Origin: Bradyrhizobium sp. 195
Lineage (GTDB): Bacteria; Pseudomonadota; Alphaproteobacteria; Rhizobiales; Xanthobacteraceae
NCBI RefSeq assembly: GCF_023101665.1
Contig: NZ_CP082161.1
Span: 3,596,001 to 3,660,000 of the forward strand
Length of the DNA stretch: 64,000 bases
Direction: 5' to 3'
Positions 50,102 through 58,975 of the stretch are shown one piece after another (position 1 is the stretch's first letter; every line of letters begins with the position of its first letter). A model generated the notes under the pieces. The model did not search any database, was not told the origin of the DNA, and worked only from the letters and a program-made list of their open reading frames with translations. The position numbers were made by a program, and so were the translations under genes.

Positions 50102-50158
50102 GGAACAGGGAGCCGGGCCAGCCACGCTGGCCCGGACGGCGAAGACGGGAAACGGGCG

Positions 50159-51370
50159 ATGAGTGTGGTTGAAGCTGTGCCGACGCAAGCCCTCGCGGGT
50201 GAGAACCTGACGGGCGGAGCCTATCGCGATGCGATGCATCGCTGGTTGCGCGCCAATCTGCCCGCCAGCTTCCGCAGCGATAGCGCCGCATTCGCGCCGC
50301 CCTCGCTTCCGCAGTCGGTGGGCTGGGAGGCGGCGATGTATCGCGCCGGCCTCACCGGCATCACCTGGCCGCAGGCCTATGGCGGGCATGGCCGTTCGCT
50401 GCGTGAACACCTCATCGCCAATCAAGAGATCGGCCGGCTTGCGATGCCGGAGAGCGTCAACTCGATCGGCAAGGAGCTCGCCGGTCCGATCATTCTGGCC
50501 GTCGGCACCGAGGAGCAGAAGCGACGCTTCCTGCCGGCGATCCTCGAGATGCGCAACATCTGGTGCCAGGGATTTTCCGAGCCCGAAGCCGGATCCGATC
50601 TTGCGGGTCTCCGCACACGCGCGACGCGAAGCGGTGACGGTTGGCGGATCAACGGTCAGAAGATCTGGACCAGCGGCGCATATCGCTCGCAGCGCTGCCT
50701 GGTGCTCGCCCGCACCGGACCGCTGGAGGACCGCCATCGCGGCCTTGCCATGTTCGCGGTGCCGCTGGATGCGAAGGGCGTGGGCGTGCGCACGATCAAG
50801 TCGATCGACGGCCGCGAGAGCTTTTGCGAAGTCTTCTTCGACGAGGTCGAGGTCGCGCAAGCGGATGCGATCGGCGCGCCCGACGAGGGCTGGGCCGCGG
50901 CGATCCGCGTGCTGGAAATCGAGCGTGCGACCAACCGCATGTATCGCGCCTGGCGGTTCGAGAACGAGCTGCGACATCTGATCTCGGCCTGCAAGGCTGA
51001 TACGGCGTTGTCGGCGATAGTTGCGGACAGGCACTACGCGGTCAGGCTCGGTGAGGTCGCCGTCGAGATCGAGGTGCTGAAGGCGCACGTCGAGACCGCC
51101 GTCGAAGCGCTCGCGAGCGGTGACAAGATCGGCGCGCGCGGCAGTCTTGCAAAGCTCTATTGGAGCGAATCGCATCAGCGCTTTGCCGCGCTCGCGCTCG
51201 AGCTGCTCCAGCAGGCATCCTTGCCGCAGAACCCGGCGATCAAGGTGGCGCGGCGACGCTTCGAGGCTATCTACCTCCAGGCCCGCGCTGAGACGATCTA
51301 CGCCGGTACGACCGAGATTCAGCTCGGGATCATCGCCGATCGCATCCTCCAGCTGTCGCGAGGCAAGTGA
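50159..51370 (+). CDS. Acyl-CoA dehydrogenase (larger chain of a likely two-chain enzyme)
   Basis: 403-residue acyl-CoA dehydrogenase. Seen: GLTGITWPQAYGGHGRSLRE, WCQGFSEPEAGSDLAGLRTR, INGQKIWTSGAYRSQRC and the C-terminal IYAGTTEIQLGIIADRI. The IYEGT Glu is Ala here. A second, shorter dehydrogenase-like chain lies one SDR gene downstream (52228). Such pairs occur in steroid side-chain degradation (FadE28-FadE29 type alpha2beta2 enzymes), so this may be a heteromer. ATG start. Confidence 0.87.
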   Translation: MSVVEAVPTQALAGENLTGGAYRDAMHRWLRANLPASFRSDSAAFAPPSLPQSVGWEAAMYRAGLTGITWPQAYGGHGRSLREHLIANQEIGRLAMPESVNSIGKELAGPIILAVGTEEQKRRFLPAILEMRNIWCQGFSEPEAGSDLAGLRTRATRSGDGWRINGQKIWTSGAYRSQRCLVLARTGPLEDRHRGLAMFAVPLDAKGVGVRTIKSIDGRESFCEVFFDEVEVAQADAIGAPDEGWAAAIRVLEIERATNRMYRAWRFENELRHLISACKADTALSAIVADRHYAVRLGEVAVEIEVLKAHVETAVEALASGDKIGARGSLAKLYWSESHQRFAALALELLQQASLPQNPAIKVARRRFEAIYLQARAETIYAGTTEIQLGIIADRILQLSRGK

Positions 51371-51416
51371 TGGTCATCCTTCGCGTTGTCTCGCCGCGAA
51401 CGGCAAGGAGCCGCTG

Positions 51417-52190
51417 ATGTCCGACAGCCGGAGCGGAGCTGCGGGCCTGCTGAAGGATCGTCTCGTCGTGGTGACGGGAGCGGGCCAGGGGATCGGACGC
51501 GCCATCGCCCTCGGCGTCGCTGCCGCCGGGGCGAGGGTCGTCTTGACCGATCTACGGCAGGACCGCGCCGAGTCGGCCGCGCGCGAGATAGGGGACGGAG
51601 GCAAGGAAGCGGCGGCCTATTCGCTCGACGTGACCGATGCCACGGCGTGTCGTGACGTGGCAAAGCGTGTGGACGAGGAGGTCGGTCCCGTCGACGTCAT
51701 CGTCAACAATGCCGGCATCATCATCCGGGAGCCGATCGATAGCCCGCGCGCCCATGAGAACTGGCGCCAGGTCTTCGACGTCAACGTCAACGGCACCTTC
51801 AATGTGGTTCATGCCTTTATCCCGGCGCTGCGCAGGACGCGCGGCTCCATCATCAACGTTGTATCCGTCGCGGCCTTCGGCGGCATGAATGGTGCGCTCG
51901 GCTATTCTCCGTCGAAAGGCGCGGTGAGGCTGTTCACGCAGGCCCTGGCCCGCGATCTCGCGGGCGATGGCATTCGGGTCAACGCCGTTGCGCCCGGCAT
52001 CATCGCGACCGAGATGAGCGAGATGACCCGCGAGAATCCGGCGAGGTTGTCCGGCCTGATGGCGCGCACGCCGATGAAGCGTGTGGGGCAGCCCGACGAG
52101 ATCGCGGGACCGGTGGTTTTTCTCGCCTCGGCGATGGCGTCCTATGTCAATGGCGTCATCCTGCCCGTCGACGGCGGATATCTCGCCTAG
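51417..52190 (+). CDS. SDR family oxidoreductase
   Basis: 257-residue SDR. Seen: VVVTGAGQGIGRAIALGVAA, VIVNNAGIIIREPIDSP, SIINVVSVAAFGGMNGALGY followed by SPSKGA (catalytic Ser, Tyr, Lys), IRVNAVAPGIIATEMSEMT and the closing PVDGGYLA. Classical FabG-like. ATG at 51417 with AAGGAG 9 nt upstream; the longer frame to 51120 lies inside the dehydrogenase gene. Likely oxidises a 3-hydroxyacyl-CoA or ring alcohol in the operon's pathway; substrate not predictable. Confidence 0.86.
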   Translation: MSDSRSGAAGLLKDRLVVVTGAGQGIGRAIALGVAAAGARVVLTDLRQDRAESAAREIGDGGKEAAAYSLDVTDATACRDVAKRVDEEVGPVDVIVNNAGIIIREPIDSPRAHENWRQVFDVNVNGTFNVVHAFIPALRRTRGSIINVVSVAAFGGMNGALGYSPSKGAVRLFTQALARDLAGDGIRVNAVAPGIIATEMSEMTRENPARLSGLMARTPMKRVGQPDEIAGPVVFLASAMASYVNGVILPVDGGYLA

Positions 52191-52227
52191 TGAACGATTG
52201 TAGTCGCAAGGGTTTTCGAAGAGGACG

Positions 52228-53256
52228 ATGATGAGCATGGCGGTAGCACTTCAGCCCGACGAGTTCGCGGCGACCGCGGCGCGCGCAGTGACCGCATGTG
52301 CCGGTTTGGGCGTGCGCGAGCAGGCGCAAAATCTCGCCGGTGACGGTCTGCTCGGAATCATCGCGGATGAGGAGGTGGGGGGACTGGCCCTGTCGATTGG
52401 TTTCGCGGTGCCGGTGATCGCAGCCGCGCATTCGGGATTGCTCGCCTTTCCGCTTCTGGAGACCATTCTGGTCGGCCGCGTGCTGCAATCATCGCTGCCG
52501 CGTCTTGCCGCCGCGATCGTGTCCGGCGAGAAACTGGCCACCATTGCCTGGCAGGGCGAGGCTCGCGCCGAACGGGAGGGCGAGTTGCTTAAGCTGAGCG
52601 GCTCGCTCGGCCGCGCGCCCTGCGCGACGCAGGTCGACCACATCCTGGTGCGGATGAGCGACGGCGCCTCAGTGCTGATCGCGAGCGATGCCGAAGGTGT
52701 CGCGGTGGAGGAGGCGGCGGGCCTCGATCTGACGGTGCCGGAGCACACGGTGCGGCTGGAGAAGGTCGAAGTTCCCATTGGCTCGATCCTGCCGCCCGGC
52801 ACATGGGACATGCTCAACTCGGATGCCACCGTGCTCCGGGCCGCGGCCATCCTGGGATCGGCCGAAGCATGCCTGTCGCTCGCACAGGAGCATGCCTCGA
52901 CACGCCGCCAGTTTGGCCACGCCCTGTCTTACAACCAGGCCATTCGCCATGCGCTGGCGCGCCAGAAGCTCGCGCTCGAGAGCATCCGTCATGCGATCAC
53001 GCGGAGCCTGTCCGACGACGGCGGCCCAGTGCAGCGCGATGCGGCGTTCCTGGCAGCGGCGACCTATGGCTGCTCGATCAGCGAGGGCGCTCTGCAGATC
53101 CATGGCGGCATGGGCTTTACCTGGGACGTGCCGGTGCATCGCCATCTGCGCCGTATCCGCACGCTCCAGGCACAGGGCGACGCCAGCGGCCTGATCAGGA
53201 CGTTCGGCCGCCGTTACGTATCGGAAATTGCTCCGTTTGCCGAGGCAGGAGCGTGA
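52228..53256 (+). CDS. Short acyl-CoA dehydrogenase-like chain (probable partner of the 50159 product)
   Basis: 342 residues, shorter than typical acyl-CoA dehydrogenases. The N-terminal helical domain is reduced; the beta domain is weak; the C-terminal four-helix part is clear: AEACLSLAQEHASTRRQFGH, ALSYNQAIRHALARQKLALE, SEGALQIHGGMGFTWDVPVH and HRHLRRIRTLQAQGD. The catalytic loop IYEGT is absent (TLQAQ). It probably forms a heteromer with the longer chain at 50159. ATG at 52228. Confidence 0.82.
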   Translation: MMSMAVALQPDEFAATAARAVTACAGLGVREQAQNLAGDGLLGIIADEEVGGLALSIGFAVPVIAAAHSGLLAFPLLETILVGRVLQSSLPRLAAAIVSGEKLATIAWQGEARAEREGELLKLSGSLGRAPCATQVDHILVRMSDGASVLIASDAEGVAVEEAAGLDLTVPEHTVRLEKVEVPIGSILPPGTWDMLNSDATVLRAAAILGSAEACLSLAQEHASTRRQFGHALSYNQAIRHALARQKLALESIRHAITRSLSDDGGPVQRDAAFLAAATYGCSISEGALQIHGGMGFTWDVPVHRHLRRIRTLQAQGDASGLIRTFGRRYVSEIAPFAEAGA

Positions 53257-53267
53257 GGGAGACAGCC

Positions 53268-54041
53268 ATGACCGAAATCAGGGATCAGACGCTCGCGGGC
53301 CGCGTCGCACTCGTCACGGGCGCCGGAAACGGCATCGGGCGCGCAACCGCGCTGAAGCTCGCGGCGCGCGGCGCAATCGTCGGCGTCAACGATTTGAAGC
53401 GGGAATTCGTTGATAGCACGGTGGACGCAATCAAGGCCGCAGGCGGCAACGCGGTCGCGGTCACGCAGGACGTCTCCAGTCGCGACGGCATGCGGCAGGC
53501 GGTTCTTGCATTGGCGGAGGGGCAGAAACGTTTCGACATCCTCGTCAACAACGCGGCCTGGGTCCGCTATCAATCCGTTCCGGATATCGCCCCGGAAACC
53601 GTCGATCGCATGCTCAACATCGGCTTCAAGGCGGTGATCTGGGGGATCCAGGCCGCCGCCGAAGTCATGGATGCCGAGCGCGGCGGCGCCATCGTCAACG
53701 TGGCGTCAGTGGCCGGCCTGATCTCGGCCAAGAACAGCATGGTCTACAGCGGCATCAAGGCCGGGGTCATGGGCATCACGCGCGCGGCCGCGGCCGAGCT
53801 CGGCGCGCGCAACATCCGCGTCAACGCGGTGGCGCCCTCGGCGATTCCGACCGAAGGAACCATGCGCAACCGCAACGCCGAACTCGATGCGCGCCGGATC
53901 GAACGGACTCCGCTGGGCCGGCTCGGCACGGTCGACGACATCGCCAAAGCCATCTGTTTTCTGGCGGGCGATGAGAGCAGCTTCATCTCGGCGCAGGTGC
54001 TCACCGTCGATGGCGGGATCGTCCTGACCAACATTGCCTGA
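53268..54041 (+). CDS. SDR family oxidoreductase
   Basis: 257-residue SDR. Seen: VALVTGAGNGIGRATALKLA, ILVNNAAWVRYQSVPDIAPE, AIVNVASVAGLISAKNSMVY with SGIKAG next (Ser, Tyr, Lys), IRVNAVAPSAIPTEG and FISAQVLTVDGG. ATG at 53268 preceded by GAGGGAGA; the longer frame overlaps the dehydrogenase-like gene. Second SDR of the operon and not a close copy of the one at 51417, so the two probably act on different alcohols. Confidence 0.86.
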   Translation: MTEIRDQTLAGRVALVTGAGNGIGRATALKLAARGAIVGVNDLKREFVDSTVDAIKAAGGNAVAVTQDVSSRDGMRQAVLALAEGQKRFDILVNNAAWVRYQSVPDIAPETVDRMLNIGFKAVIWGIQAAAEVMDAERGGAIVNVASVAGLISAKNSMVYSGIKAGVMGITRAAAAELGARNIRVNAVAPSAIPTEGTMRNRNAELDARRIERTPLGRLGTVDDIAKAICFLAGDESSFISAQVLTVDGGIVLTNIA

Positions 54042-54053
54042 CGGTTGATTGCA

Positions 54054-54869
54054 ATGTCCCATCTGACGCCGGAACAACAGGTGCTGAAAGAGGCCTACAT
54101 CAAGGCACGCGGTTATTGGCGGCCCTGGACGGAAGGCCTGTTGCGCCTCGATCCCGGGTTTCTCGACACCTATGGCAGATATGCAGGCTATCCCGCGGCC
54201 GCGGGACCGCTGTCTTCCAAAATGTGCGAGCTGATCTACGTCGCGCTCGACGGCTCGTCGACGCATCTGTTTCGCTCCGGCCTCGCGCTCCATCTTCGCC
54301 TCGCGCTTCAGGAAGGCGCCACGGCACGCGAGATCGTCGACGTGTTCCGCCTCGCGACGGCTCAGGGATTGGACGGCTGCAATCTCGGCATCGGGATCCT
54401 GGCGGAGGAATTGGCGAGCGTCGGTCGGGACGTCGACCAGCCCGAGCTCTCGGATGAGCAGCGCGCGCTACGTGATGCCTATGTCGCACAATTCGGGGAC
54501 TGGCCTGATTTCTGCGAGCAGTGGCTGCGGCGCGATCCCGGCTATTTCACTGTTTTGCTGGATCTCCTCGCAGGCGGGCATGCCGGAGACGGTCTCGACC
54601 AACGTTCGCAATGCCTGATCTCGATCGCGTTGAACGCCTGCTTCACGGCGCTCAATCCGCATGGGCTGCGCGTGCGGATCAGGCGCGCCCTGCGGCTCGG
54701 CATCGCGCAGCGGGAGATCCTTCAGGTTCTCCAGATGACGGCTCATCTCGGCGTCCATGCCTGCGCGATCGGCGTGCCGGTTCTGATGGAAGCGCTCGAC
54801 GAGCGCGCTGCGAAGGCCGGTGCAGGCGAGGACGGGAAAGCATCGGCCCAGGGAGGGGGACGGGAATGA
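54054..54869 (+). CDS. Tandem carboxymuconolactone decarboxylase (CMD)-domain protein
   Basis: 271 residues made of two CMD-like all-helical repeats: first around LDTYGRYAGYPAAAGPLSSK and ELIYVALDGSSTHLFRSGLA, HLRLALQEGATAREIVDVFR; second around LDLLAGGHAGDGLDQRSQCL and RRALRLGIAQREILQVLQMT. No CxxC redox pair of AhpD is seen, so a decarboxylase, isomerase or lactone role is more likely than peroxidase chemistry. ATG at 54054 chosen over a TTG three codons earlier. It overlaps tctB by 4 nt. Confidence 0.78.
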   Translation: MSHLTPEQQVLKEAYIKARGYWRPWTEGLLRLDPGFLDTYGRYAGYPAAAGPLSSKMCELIYVALDGSSTHLFRSGLALHLRLALQEGATAREIVDVFRLATAQGLDGCNLGIGILAEELASVGRDVDQPELSDEQRALRDAYVAQFGDWPDFCEQWLRRDPGYFTVLLDLLAGGHAGDGLDQRSQCLISIALNACFTALNPHGLRVRIRRALRLGIAQREILQVLQMTAHLGVHACAIGVPVLMEALDERAAKAGAGEDGKASAQGGGRE

Positions 54870-55333
54870 AGGGATTACCGATCCGCAATCAGAGGGCTTT
54901 CGCGTCCGGCGCCCTGTTCCTCGCCTTTGCGATCTTCTTCTTCGTCGAGGCGCTGGCGTATCCCGCGGGCACGGCCGCGAAGATGGGGCCCGGATATTTC
55001 CCGCGCCTGCTCGCGATCGTGCTCGCCGCCATCGGTCTCGTCGTGATCTTCAGTGCGTTGAAGCCGACCGCGGAATCGCAGGTGCTGCGCAAATGGGACT
55101 TCAAGGGACTCGCCTGGGTAACCGGCTCCGTCGTCCTGTTCGGCGCCCTGCTGTTTCCGCTCGGCCTGGCCGGAGCCCTGTTCGTCCTGATCATGGTGTC
55201 GAGCCGGGCCAGTCACGAGTTCACCTGGACGGGTGCGCTGGCGAATACGGCCGTTCTGATCGCGCTGTGTCTGGCCATCTTCGTCTACGGCCTCGGGTTG
55301 CCATTGCCCGTCTGGCCTTCTCTTCTCAACTGA
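54866..55333 (+). CDS. tctB: TTT small membrane subunit TctB
   Basis: 155 residues with four predicted membrane helices: ASGALFLAFAIFFFVEALAY, YFPRLLAIVLAAIGLVVIFS, VTGSVVLFGALLFPLGLAGA and ALANTAVLIALCLAIFVYGL. The GPGYFPR motif after helix 1 is typical of TctB. The ATG overlaps the CMD gene stop (ATGA). Directly followed by tctA. Confidence 0.92.
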   Translation: MKGLPIRNQRAFASGALFLAFAIFFFVEALAYPAGTAAKMGPGYFPRLLAIVLAAIGLVVIFSALKPTAESQVLRKWDFKGLAWVTGSVVLFGALLFPLGLAGALFVLIMVSSRASHEFTWTGALANTAVLIALCLAIFVYGLGLPLPVWPSLLN

Positions 55334-55345
55334 GTGAGCCGATCG

Positions 55346-56845
55346 ATGGATCTCTTCCACAATCTGGCGATCGGCTTTGCTACGGCAGCCCAGCCCGCCA
55401 ATCTGCTCTACGCCTTCGTCGGCTGTCTGCTCGGGACCTTGATCGGCGTGCTTCCGGGCCTTGGGCCGCTCGCGACCATCGCGATGCTGCTGCCGATCAC
55501 CTATGCGCTGCCGCCGGATGCCGCGCTGATCATGCTCGCCGGAATCTATTATGGCGCGCAATACGGCGGCTCGACCACGGCCATCGTCGTCAATCTGCCC
55601 GGAGAGTCTTCATCGGTCGTGACCACGATCGACGGCTATCAGATGGCCAAGCAGGGCCGCGCCGGCGTGGCGCTCGCGACGGCTGCGATCGGCTCGTTCT
55701 TCGCCGGATGCGTGGCGACGCTTGCCTTGGCAGCCCTTGCAGGCCCGCTGACGGCGACCGCGCTGCTGTTCGGTCCCAAGGAATTCTTCGCGCTCATGAT
55801 CCTGGGCCTGATCCTCGCCTCGGTGCTGTCGAGCGGTCCGTTCATCGAAGGCATCGGCATGGTCGTGCTGGGTATGCTCTTGAGTCTCGTCGGCACTGAT
55901 CTCAACAGCGGCAGCCAGCGTTTCGCGTTCGGCATTCCCCAGCTGTTCGACGGCCTCGATTTCGTACCGCTGGCGATGGGCATCTTCGGCTTTGCCGAGA
56001 TCGTCAAGAATCTGGAGCAGGACGACAAGTTGTCACTGGTGACGCAGAAGATCACCAATCTGTTTCCGACCCGCGACGATTTCCATCGCATGGTGCCGGC
56101 GATGCTGCGCGGAACGGTGCTCGGCACGCTGCTGGGCGTATTGCCCGGCGGCGGCGCGGTGCTGTCGTCTTTTGCATCCTATACGTTGGAGAAGAAGCTG
56201 TCGCGGCATCCCGAGCAGTTCGGCAAGGGCGCTATCGAGGGTGTTGCCGGACCGGAATCGGCGAACAATGCCGGCGCCCAGACCTCGTTCATTCCGCTGC
56301 TGACGCTCGGCGTTCCCTCCAACGTCGTGATGGCCCTGATGGTCGGCGCCATGAACATCCACAACATCCACCCGGGCCCGGAGGTGATGACGAAGAACCC
56401 GACCCTGTTCTGGGGTCTGATCGCCTCGATGTGGGTTGGCAATCTGATGCTGCTGATCCTCAATCTTCCGTTGGTCGGGCTGTGGGTGAAGCTGCTCACC
56501 ATTCCCTATCGATATCTGTTCCCGGCGATCATGGTGTTCTGCTCGATTGGCGTCTACTCGATCAACGGCGGAACGTTCGAGGTCTACGAGGCTGCATTGT
56601 TCTGTGTGTTCGGCTACGTCCTGATCAAGCTGCAGCTGCCGGCGGCGCCGCTGTTGCTGGGTCTCGTTTTAGGTCCTGCCATCGAGGAGAATTTCCGCCG
56701 GGCCATGGTGCTGTCGCGCGGCGACGCCACCGTGCTGCTGACCTCGCCGCTCTCGGCGAGCCTGCTGGCCGCGGCTGCGATCGCGATCCTCCTGATCATG
56801 CTACCGACGATCCGCGCGCGACGCGAGGAGGCGCTCCAGGAATGA
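55346..56845 (+). CDS. tctA: TTT large membrane subunit TctA
   Basis: About 499-residue, roughly 12-helix permease. Seen: GCLLGTLIGVLPGLGPLATI and a mirrored repeat GTVLGTLLGVLPGGGAVLSS, the two signature re-entrant motifs of TctA, plus YYGAQYGGSTTAIVVNLPGE and GPESANNAGAQTSFIPLLTL. ATG at 55346 was used; a GTG 12 nt earlier is an alternative. With TctB and the receptor at 44738 it forms a full secondary carboxylate importer. Confidence 0.94.
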   Translation: MDLFHNLAIGFATAAQPANLLYAFVGCLLGTLIGVLPGLGPLATIAMLLPITYALPPDAALIMLAGIYYGAQYGGSTTAIVVNLPGESSSVVTTIDGYQMAKQGRAGVALATAAIGSFFAGCVATLALAALAGPLTATALLFGPKEFFALMILGLILASVLSSGPFIEGIGMVVLGMLLSLVGTDLNSGSQRFAFGIPQLFDGLDFVPLAMGIFGFAEIVKNLEQDDKLSLVTQKITNLFPTRDDFHRMVPAMLRGTVLGTLLGVLPGGGAVLSSFASYTLEKKLSRHPEQFGKGAIEGVAGPESANNAGAQTSFIPLLTLGVPSNVVMALMVGAMNIHNIHPGPEVMTKNPTLFWGLIASMWVGNLMLLILNLPLVGLWVKLLTIPYRYLFPAIMVFCSIGVYSINGGTFEVYEAALFCVFGYVLIKLQLPAAPLLLGLVLGPAIEENFRRAMVLSRGDATVLLTSPLSASLLAAAAIAILLIMLPTIRARREEALQE

Positions 56846-56867
56846 GCGGCACCGGAAGGCCAATGTC

Positions 56868-58022
56868 ATGATCCGCGACCCTGCTGCTTTCGAAGCGCTG
56901 CTCGACCGTGTTCGCCGGTTTGTCCGCGACGTCGCCATTCCCGCCGAGGCGCGTGTTGAAAGCAGCGATGAGGTCCCCACGGACATCGTCGCCACCATGC
57001 GCACTGAGGGATTCTTCGGCTGGAGCATCCCGGAGGCCTATGGCGGGGCCGGGCTCACCACCGAGGAGCTCGTCCTGGCGGCGTTCGAGCTGTCGCAATG
57101 TTCGGTCGCCTTTCGCGCCCGCGTCGGCACCAACACCGGCATCGGCTCAGAGGGAATCGTCGCCGACGGGACCGAGCAGCAGAAGCAGACCTACCTGCCG
57201 CGCCTTGCCAGCGGCGAGTGGACCGGCTGCCTCGCCGTGACCGAGCCCGACGCAGGCTCGGAGGCCTCGAACGTCCGGACCACCGCCCGCCGCGACGGCG
57301 ATCAGTACATTCTCGACGGCGAGAAATGCTTCATCACCAACGCGCCACTTGCGGACGTCTTCACCGTCACGGCGCGAAGCGATCCGCATTCGAAGGGCGC
57401 GGCGGGCGTCTCGGCTTTCATCGTCGAGCGCGGCAGTTCCGGCCTTGTGACCGGCTCGCCGTATCGCAAGATGGGGCAGGCGGGCTCGCCCGTCAGCGCC
57501 GTCTATTTCAACCAATGCCGGGTGCCCGCGGCCAATCTGATCGGCGGCCGCGAGGGCGCGGGCTTCAAGACCATCATGAATGTGCTGAACAAGCAGCGCA
57601 TTCATCTGGCCGCGCTGTCGACCGGGCCGGCGATCCGGATGCTCGACATGGTCATCCGCCACACCACCAGCCGCGTCCAGTTCGGCGAGCCGGTTGCGAA
57701 CTATCAGCTGGTGCAGGCGATGATCGCCGACTGCCGCACTGAGATCTTCGCGGCGCAATCGATGATCCTCGAAACAGCGCGCAAGCGCGACCGGGGCGAG
57801 GACGTCGCGCTCGAAGCGTCGATGTGCAAGTATTTCGCGACCGAGATGTGCGGCCGCGTGGCCGATCGTTGCGTGCAGATGTTCGGCGGTGCCGGCTACA
57901 TCGCCGATCACTCCTCGATCGAGCGCTGGTACAGAGACGTGCGGCTGTTCCGGCTCTACGAGGGGACCAGCCAGATTCACCAGCTCAACATCGCGCGCCT
58001 CGTGCTGCGGGACGCAGTGTGA
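56868..58022 (+). CDS. Acyl-CoA dehydrogenase, end of the second operon
   Basis: 384-residue acyl-CoA dehydrogenase. Seen: EGFFGWSIPEAYGGAGLTTE, CLAVTEPDAGSEASNVRTTA, LDGEKCFITNAPLADVFTV, MFGGAGYIADHSSIERWYRD and LYEGTSQIHQLNIARLVL, with the catalytic Glu of the YEGT loop present, unlike the other dehydrogenases of this operon. ATG at 56868, 22 nt after tctA. Last gene of the operon; sequence beyond it turns into fragments. Confidence 0.92.
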   Translation: MIRDPAAFEALLDRVRRFVRDVAIPAEARVESSDEVPTDIVATMRTEGFFGWSIPEAYGGAGLTTEELVLAAFELSQCSVAFRARVGTNTGIGSEGIVADGTEQQKQTYLPRLASGEWTGCLAVTEPDAGSEASNVRTTARRDGDQYILDGEKCFITNAPLADVFTVTARSDPHSKGAAGVSAFIVERGSSGLVTGSPYRKMGQAGSPVSAVYFNQCRVPAANLIGGREGAGFKTIMNVLNKQRIHLAALSTGPAIRMLDMVIRHTTSRVQFGEPVANYQLVQAMIADCRTEIFAAQSMILETARKRDRGEDVALEASMCKYFATEMCGRVADRCVQMFGGAGYIADHSSIERWYRDVRLFRLYEGTSQIHQLNIARLVLRDAV

Positions 58023-58112
58023 TCCGCCAACTACGTTCAATGTGTTTCGGGGACGCTGGACAAGCTTTTGGTGAGACCGGATGGCATCGGGCCCGAGGTT
58101 GGCGGGTGGATT

Positions 58113-58364
58113 TTCGCTGACTCCTTCGGTTTGATGATCCGCGGCGATCGATATTGCCAGGCGCTTTCGACGCAACATGCTTAAGACGAGCACAATCACG
58201 ACCGCGATCCATACGACCGCCGCGACCGCGAGAAAGATGAAGAGCGTCTGCTGGATCTGCTCGGATTGGAGCCCTTGCGGGTCGAGCGCTGACTGCCGTC
58301 CGGCGCACGCAACCAGCAGGTAGGGCATGCATAACACCAGACCCCTTCGCAACCAGACCTGCAT
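58113..58364 (-). pseudogene. Truncated 5' fragment resembling haem-copper oxidase subunit II
   Basis: The first about 80 residues look like the N-terminus of a cytochrome oxidase subunit II: lipobox LLVAC (Cys20), then QSALDPQGLQSEQIQQ and a strong membrane helix LFIFLAVAAVVWIAVVIVLV ending in RRKR. The Cu-binding domain is missing. The same frame runs on to 57147 without a stop, but only antisense to the acyl-CoA dehydrogenase, so that part is not coding. Best read as a relic brought to the operon end by recombination. Confidence 0.6.
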
Positions 58365-58476
58365 AGACGCTTCGCGTGCTCCGCTTCAGAGGCGGAACCG
58401 GTCCATCCTACAAAGGTTCCTGTTCAGGCAATCGGGAGCGTGAACCGGGAGACTATGTCCTCACCGCGCCAACCGA

Positions 58477-58599
58477 TCAGAATGGCCAGCCTTTGGCGGC
58501 GATCACGATGGCCGCATCTCCTGCTGCCATCAGCAACAGGACCAGGGGAACGGCGATAATTGCGCCCGGTTGGGCAAGTACGCGCAACTCTTCCAGCAT
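58477..58599 (-). CDS. Possible 40-residue membrane peptide
   Basis: ATG-initiated small ORF with one hydrophobic segment (AQPGAIIAVPLVLLLMAAGD, then AAIVIAAKGWPF and stop). GAGC upstream is only a weak ribosome site. It might be a real small protein, a relic of the oxidase fragment next to it, or chance. Confidence 0.25.
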   Translation of the reverse strand: MLEELRVLAQPGAIIAVPLVLLLMAAGDAAIVIAAKGWPF

Positions 58600-58744
58600 G
58601 TTCAGCTCCCGAGTGCCGGTGGTTCGACGCTGCAATGCCTCGCTGACGGGCAGGTTCCTCTCGGATGCGGTAACAGCCGTGCCCTTCGCCTCGGAACGAA
58701 GGCCTGGGACCGCACGTTCCTGCGGGCGAACTTGAGGGATTGAC

Positions 58745-58962
58745 TTGCCGCGTTATCATTTCGACCTTGTGGATTCTAAGACCGTAGCCGACGAAGGAGG
58801 GCCGACTTGCCCGATGACATCAACGCTCTGAATGTCGCGGAGGAGATTGCAGGGCGGCTCCTGAAAGAGCGGCCCGAACTCGCGGGGCGTCACTTCTCTA
58901 TCCTCGTCACGAATCAGGACGGCGAAGAGGTCGGGCGGGTGTCACTAGATGTCCTCCATTGA
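58745..58962 (+). pseudogene. DUF6894-like small protein with a one-base deletion
   Basis: Frame 1 (TTG at 58745, GAGGG 6 nt upstream) reads MPRYHFDLVDSKTVADEGGP, a typical start of small DUF6894-type proteins. From 58807 the continuation is one base out of phase: PDDINALNVAEEIAGRLLKE, then RPELAGRHFSILVTNQDGEE and VGRVSLDVLH to the TGA at 58960. Restoring one base near 58805 gives a normal 72-residue protein. Either a real frameshift or a sequencing error; a separate start at the TTG at 58807 would give a 51-residue remnant. Confidence 0.6.
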
Positions 58963-58975
58963 TGAGTGACCTCGC

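Noticed and set aside
48818..51175. 785-codon minus-strand ORF
   Set aside because: Antisense shadow of the binding protein and acyl-CoA dehydrogenase genes; Arg/His/Asp-rich composition with no family features. Long antisense frames are common at this GC content.
57147..58364. 405-codon minus-strand ORF
   Set aside because: Only its first about 80 codons look like protein (oxidase subunit II N-terminus). The rest is exactly antisense to the acyl-CoA dehydrogenase at 56868, whose motifs are intact.
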